Source of the DNA: Mycoplasmatota bacterium
Lineage (GTDB): Bacteria > Bacillota_I > Bacilli_A > Izemoplasmatales > Izemoplasmataceae
Reading direction: 5' to 3'
Length of the DNA: 7,375 bases
Assembly: GCA_022712785.1 (NCBI GenBank)
Contig: JAFLJX010000103.1
Location: forward strand, 1 to 7,375
The position numbers were made by a program, and so were the translations under genes. Numbering within the stretch: the first letter of the stretch is position 1; every line of letters starts with the position of its first letter. The notes below the pieces were generated by a model, which ran no database searches, had not been told where the DNA came from, and was given only the letters and a program-made list of their open reading frames with translations. Positions 6,366 to 7,375 of this stretch are shown piece by piece.

Positions 6366-6403
6366 AAAAAAGAGTGAAACAGACAAACTGTTTTCACTCT
6401 TTT
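6366..6403 (-). terminator. Intrinsic terminator after the nucleotidyltransferase-like gene
   Basis: Arms 6368-6382 and 6388-6403 form a stem of about 15 pairs with one bulged base and a five-base loop (ACAAA on the plus strand). On the minus strand the stem runs into a T tract, as in a Rho-independent terminator. It lies 12 bases after the stop of the nucleotidyltransferase-like gene and ahead of the BMC promoter, separating the two transcripts. The other side also has a T-run, so it may work in both directions, but no plus-strand gene needs it. Confidence 0.85.
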
Positions 6404-6415
6404 AAATCATAATTA

Positions 6416-6964
6416 CTAATATATTTTATTCATTAAATTCGTATAACTTAAATCAATTACAGCATAATTTGTTGGTCTGAACTTCTTTTCGAATCTATTG
6501 TTATTAAAGAATCCTCCATTTAAATAGTACTCTTCGACCAATGAAAGTTCATCTCTTAAATCAATTTCCGAATATATTAAGTACCAATCCATTAAGTAAC
6601 AATAGAAAATACTTTCTCCTTCATATACTTCACTAACATTAATATCCTTTTTTGAGAATTCATATGCAAATAATTCTTCAAAATTGCTTTTCAAATTTGA
6701 TACGATATTCACTAGTTGTCCATCAAATAGATAAACTTCATAATAATCACTTTGATAATTTTTCGATTCAATTCCTTCTTGCTTTACAGCGATTGTATTC
6801 ATAATTTCTGACACACTCACTATAGAGTCTTCTGATATCACTATATCTAAAACATCTGATTTGGAATCAATGCCGTATCTCTTCAATAAGTATGAACCTC
6901 CTATTGCCCAAACCACTTCTTTCTTATTAAATTCTTTTGCCAATCTTTTTATTATATTTTTCAT
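6416..6964 (-). CDS. Nucleotidyltransferase-like protein, possibly impaired
   Basis: This 182-residue protein looks like the small Firmicutes nucleotidyltransferase-fold proteins: WAIGGSYLLKRYGI at residues 19-32 contains the GGS motif of the fold, followed by a strand with acidic residues (DVLDIVISED, 37-46). In typical members this strand has a DxD or DxE pair for metal binding; here it reads D-V-L-D, so one expected aspartate is displaced or replaced and activity is uncertain. The second half has MDWYLIYSEIDLRDELSLVEEYY (125-147), in the place where relatives have a helix that contacts substrate. Its substrate is unknown; distant relatives include aminoglycoside nucleotidyltransferases and MNT antitoxins. 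The ATG at 6964 has a strong TAGGAGG site overlapping the stop of the transporter gene nine bases upstream, so the two are cotranscribed. A terminator follows. Confidence 0.55.
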   Translation of the reverse strand: MKNIIKRLAKEFNKKEVVWAIGGSYLLKRYGIDSKSDVLDIVISEDSIVSVSEIMNTIAVKQEGIESKNYQSDYYEVYLFDGQLVNIVSNLKSNFEELFAYEFSKKDINVSEVYEGESIFYCYLMDWYLIYSEIDLRDELSLVEEYYLNGGFFNNNRFEKKFRPTNYAVIDLSYTNLMNKIY

Positions 6965-6973
6965 GTTTTCCTC

Positions 6974-7375
6974 CTATTTATTGTATTGTAGTAAAACAAC
7001 ACCTGAAATGATAATTATTAATGCATATATTTGAACCATGTTAACTGGATTTTTTTCTATTCCGAATAAACCGTAATGATCTATTATTTTTGAAACAATA
7101 AGTTGTATAATTACTGAAATCATTATTGTTGTCAATGCACCATTCACATTGAAACTTTTTGATATTGAGAATACTATTATAACTCCCAATGAACCTGCGA
7201 TAACCGCTAGAATATTAATATTTGACATAAATGAAAAAGATGCATGTCCTCTTAACAAATATACAGCAATAGCTAATAACAATCCAAATAGATGTATAAT
7301 AATTACAGTTTCGATTGCTCCAAATTGTTGATTTAGTTTTCCGCTAAATGCTGTTTGCAATGCAATTGCTAATCC
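6974..7375 (-). CDS. YdcZ-type DMT-superfamily membrane protein, 5' end beyond window
   Basis: The visible 133 codons encode the C-terminal part of a small integral membrane protein of the drug/metabolite transporter superfamily, YdcZ type (DMT_YdcZ, usually about 145 residues). Family signs are LQTAFSGKLNQQFGAIETV near the left of the visible part, the glycine-bearing helix with AGSLGVIIVFS, and NVNGALTTIMISVIIQLIVSKIIDHYGLFG. Four membrane segments can be seen, roughly ETVIIIHLFGLLLAIAVYLL, INILAVIAGSLGVIIVF, LTTIMISVIIQLIVSKII and the C-terminal QIYALIIIISGVVLL. The start of the gene and about a dozen residues lie past base 7375. A TTG at 7360 is in frame but not a likely start, because coding similarity continues through it. 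The transported substrate is unknown. It is followed after nine bases by the nucleotidyltransferase-like gene. Confidence 0.82.
   Translation of the reverse strand, partial: GLAIALQTAFSGKLNQQFGAIETVIIIHLFGLLLAIAVYLLRGHASFSFMSNINILAVIAGSLGVIIVFSISKSFNVNGALTTIMISVIIQLIVSKIIDHYGLFGIEKNPVNMVQIYALIIIISGVVLLQYNK

Noticed and set aside
7358..7360. TTG start for the YdcZ-type protein
   Set aside because: The reading frame and family similarity continue through it to the window edge, so the gene is simply cut.
1..7375. CRISPR array, tRNA, rRNA, insertion sequence or transposase
   Set aside because: No spaced repeats, cloverleaf, rRNA-like stretch or transposase motif was seen.

Overview
This is an AT-rich stretch from a low-GC Firmicutes- or Mollicutes-like bacterium. 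The evidence is the base composition, strong AGGAGG-type ribosome binding sites, a perfect sigma-A promoter, and protein families typical of that group. All eight genes lie on the minus strand, so the biology reads from right to left. The species cannot be named from the sequence alone.

Right end (about 6360-7375). A small two-gene unit encodes the C-terminal part of a YdcZ-type drug/metabolite transporter-superfamily membrane protein, cut by the window edge, and a nucleotidyltransferase-like protein. It ends at an intrinsic terminator (6366-6403). Nothing links it to the genes that follow.

Control region (6190-6365). A consensus sigma-A promoter (TTGACA, 17 bp, TATAAT; 6257-6285) drives the main operon. 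An exact 10-base repeat sits on either side of it and is a candidate operator pair.

Main operon (1-6189, continuing past the left edge). In transcription order: a LacI-family repressor starting at a GTG; a triosephosphate isomerase with an extra N-terminal amphipathic helix; a BMC-associated flavoprotein-like protein; a CoA-acylating aldehyde dehydrogenase (PduP/EutE type); a PduS/RnfC-type iron-sulfur flavoprotein; a PduT-type tandem-domain shell protein with the cluster-binding cysteine; and a hexameric shell protein (PduA/EutM type), cut at its C-terminus. Genes are tightly packed, with several junctions where a stop codon is embedded in the next ribosome binding site.

Together these are the regulated 5' part of a catabolic bacterial microcompartment (BMC) locus. 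An aldehyde made in the lumen would be oxidised to acyl-CoA by the aldehyde dehydrogenase, and PduS with PduT could pass electrons across the shell. The signature enzyme, phosphotransacylase and alcohol dehydrogenase are not in the window. The unusual part is the triosephosphate isomerase, a glycolytic enzyme that appears to carry a BMC encapsulation peptide. This points to a compartment whose chemistry yields an aldehyde plus a triose phosphate, such as aldolase cleavage of deoxyribose 5-phosphate or of a deoxyhexulose 1-phosphate. That substrate is inference.
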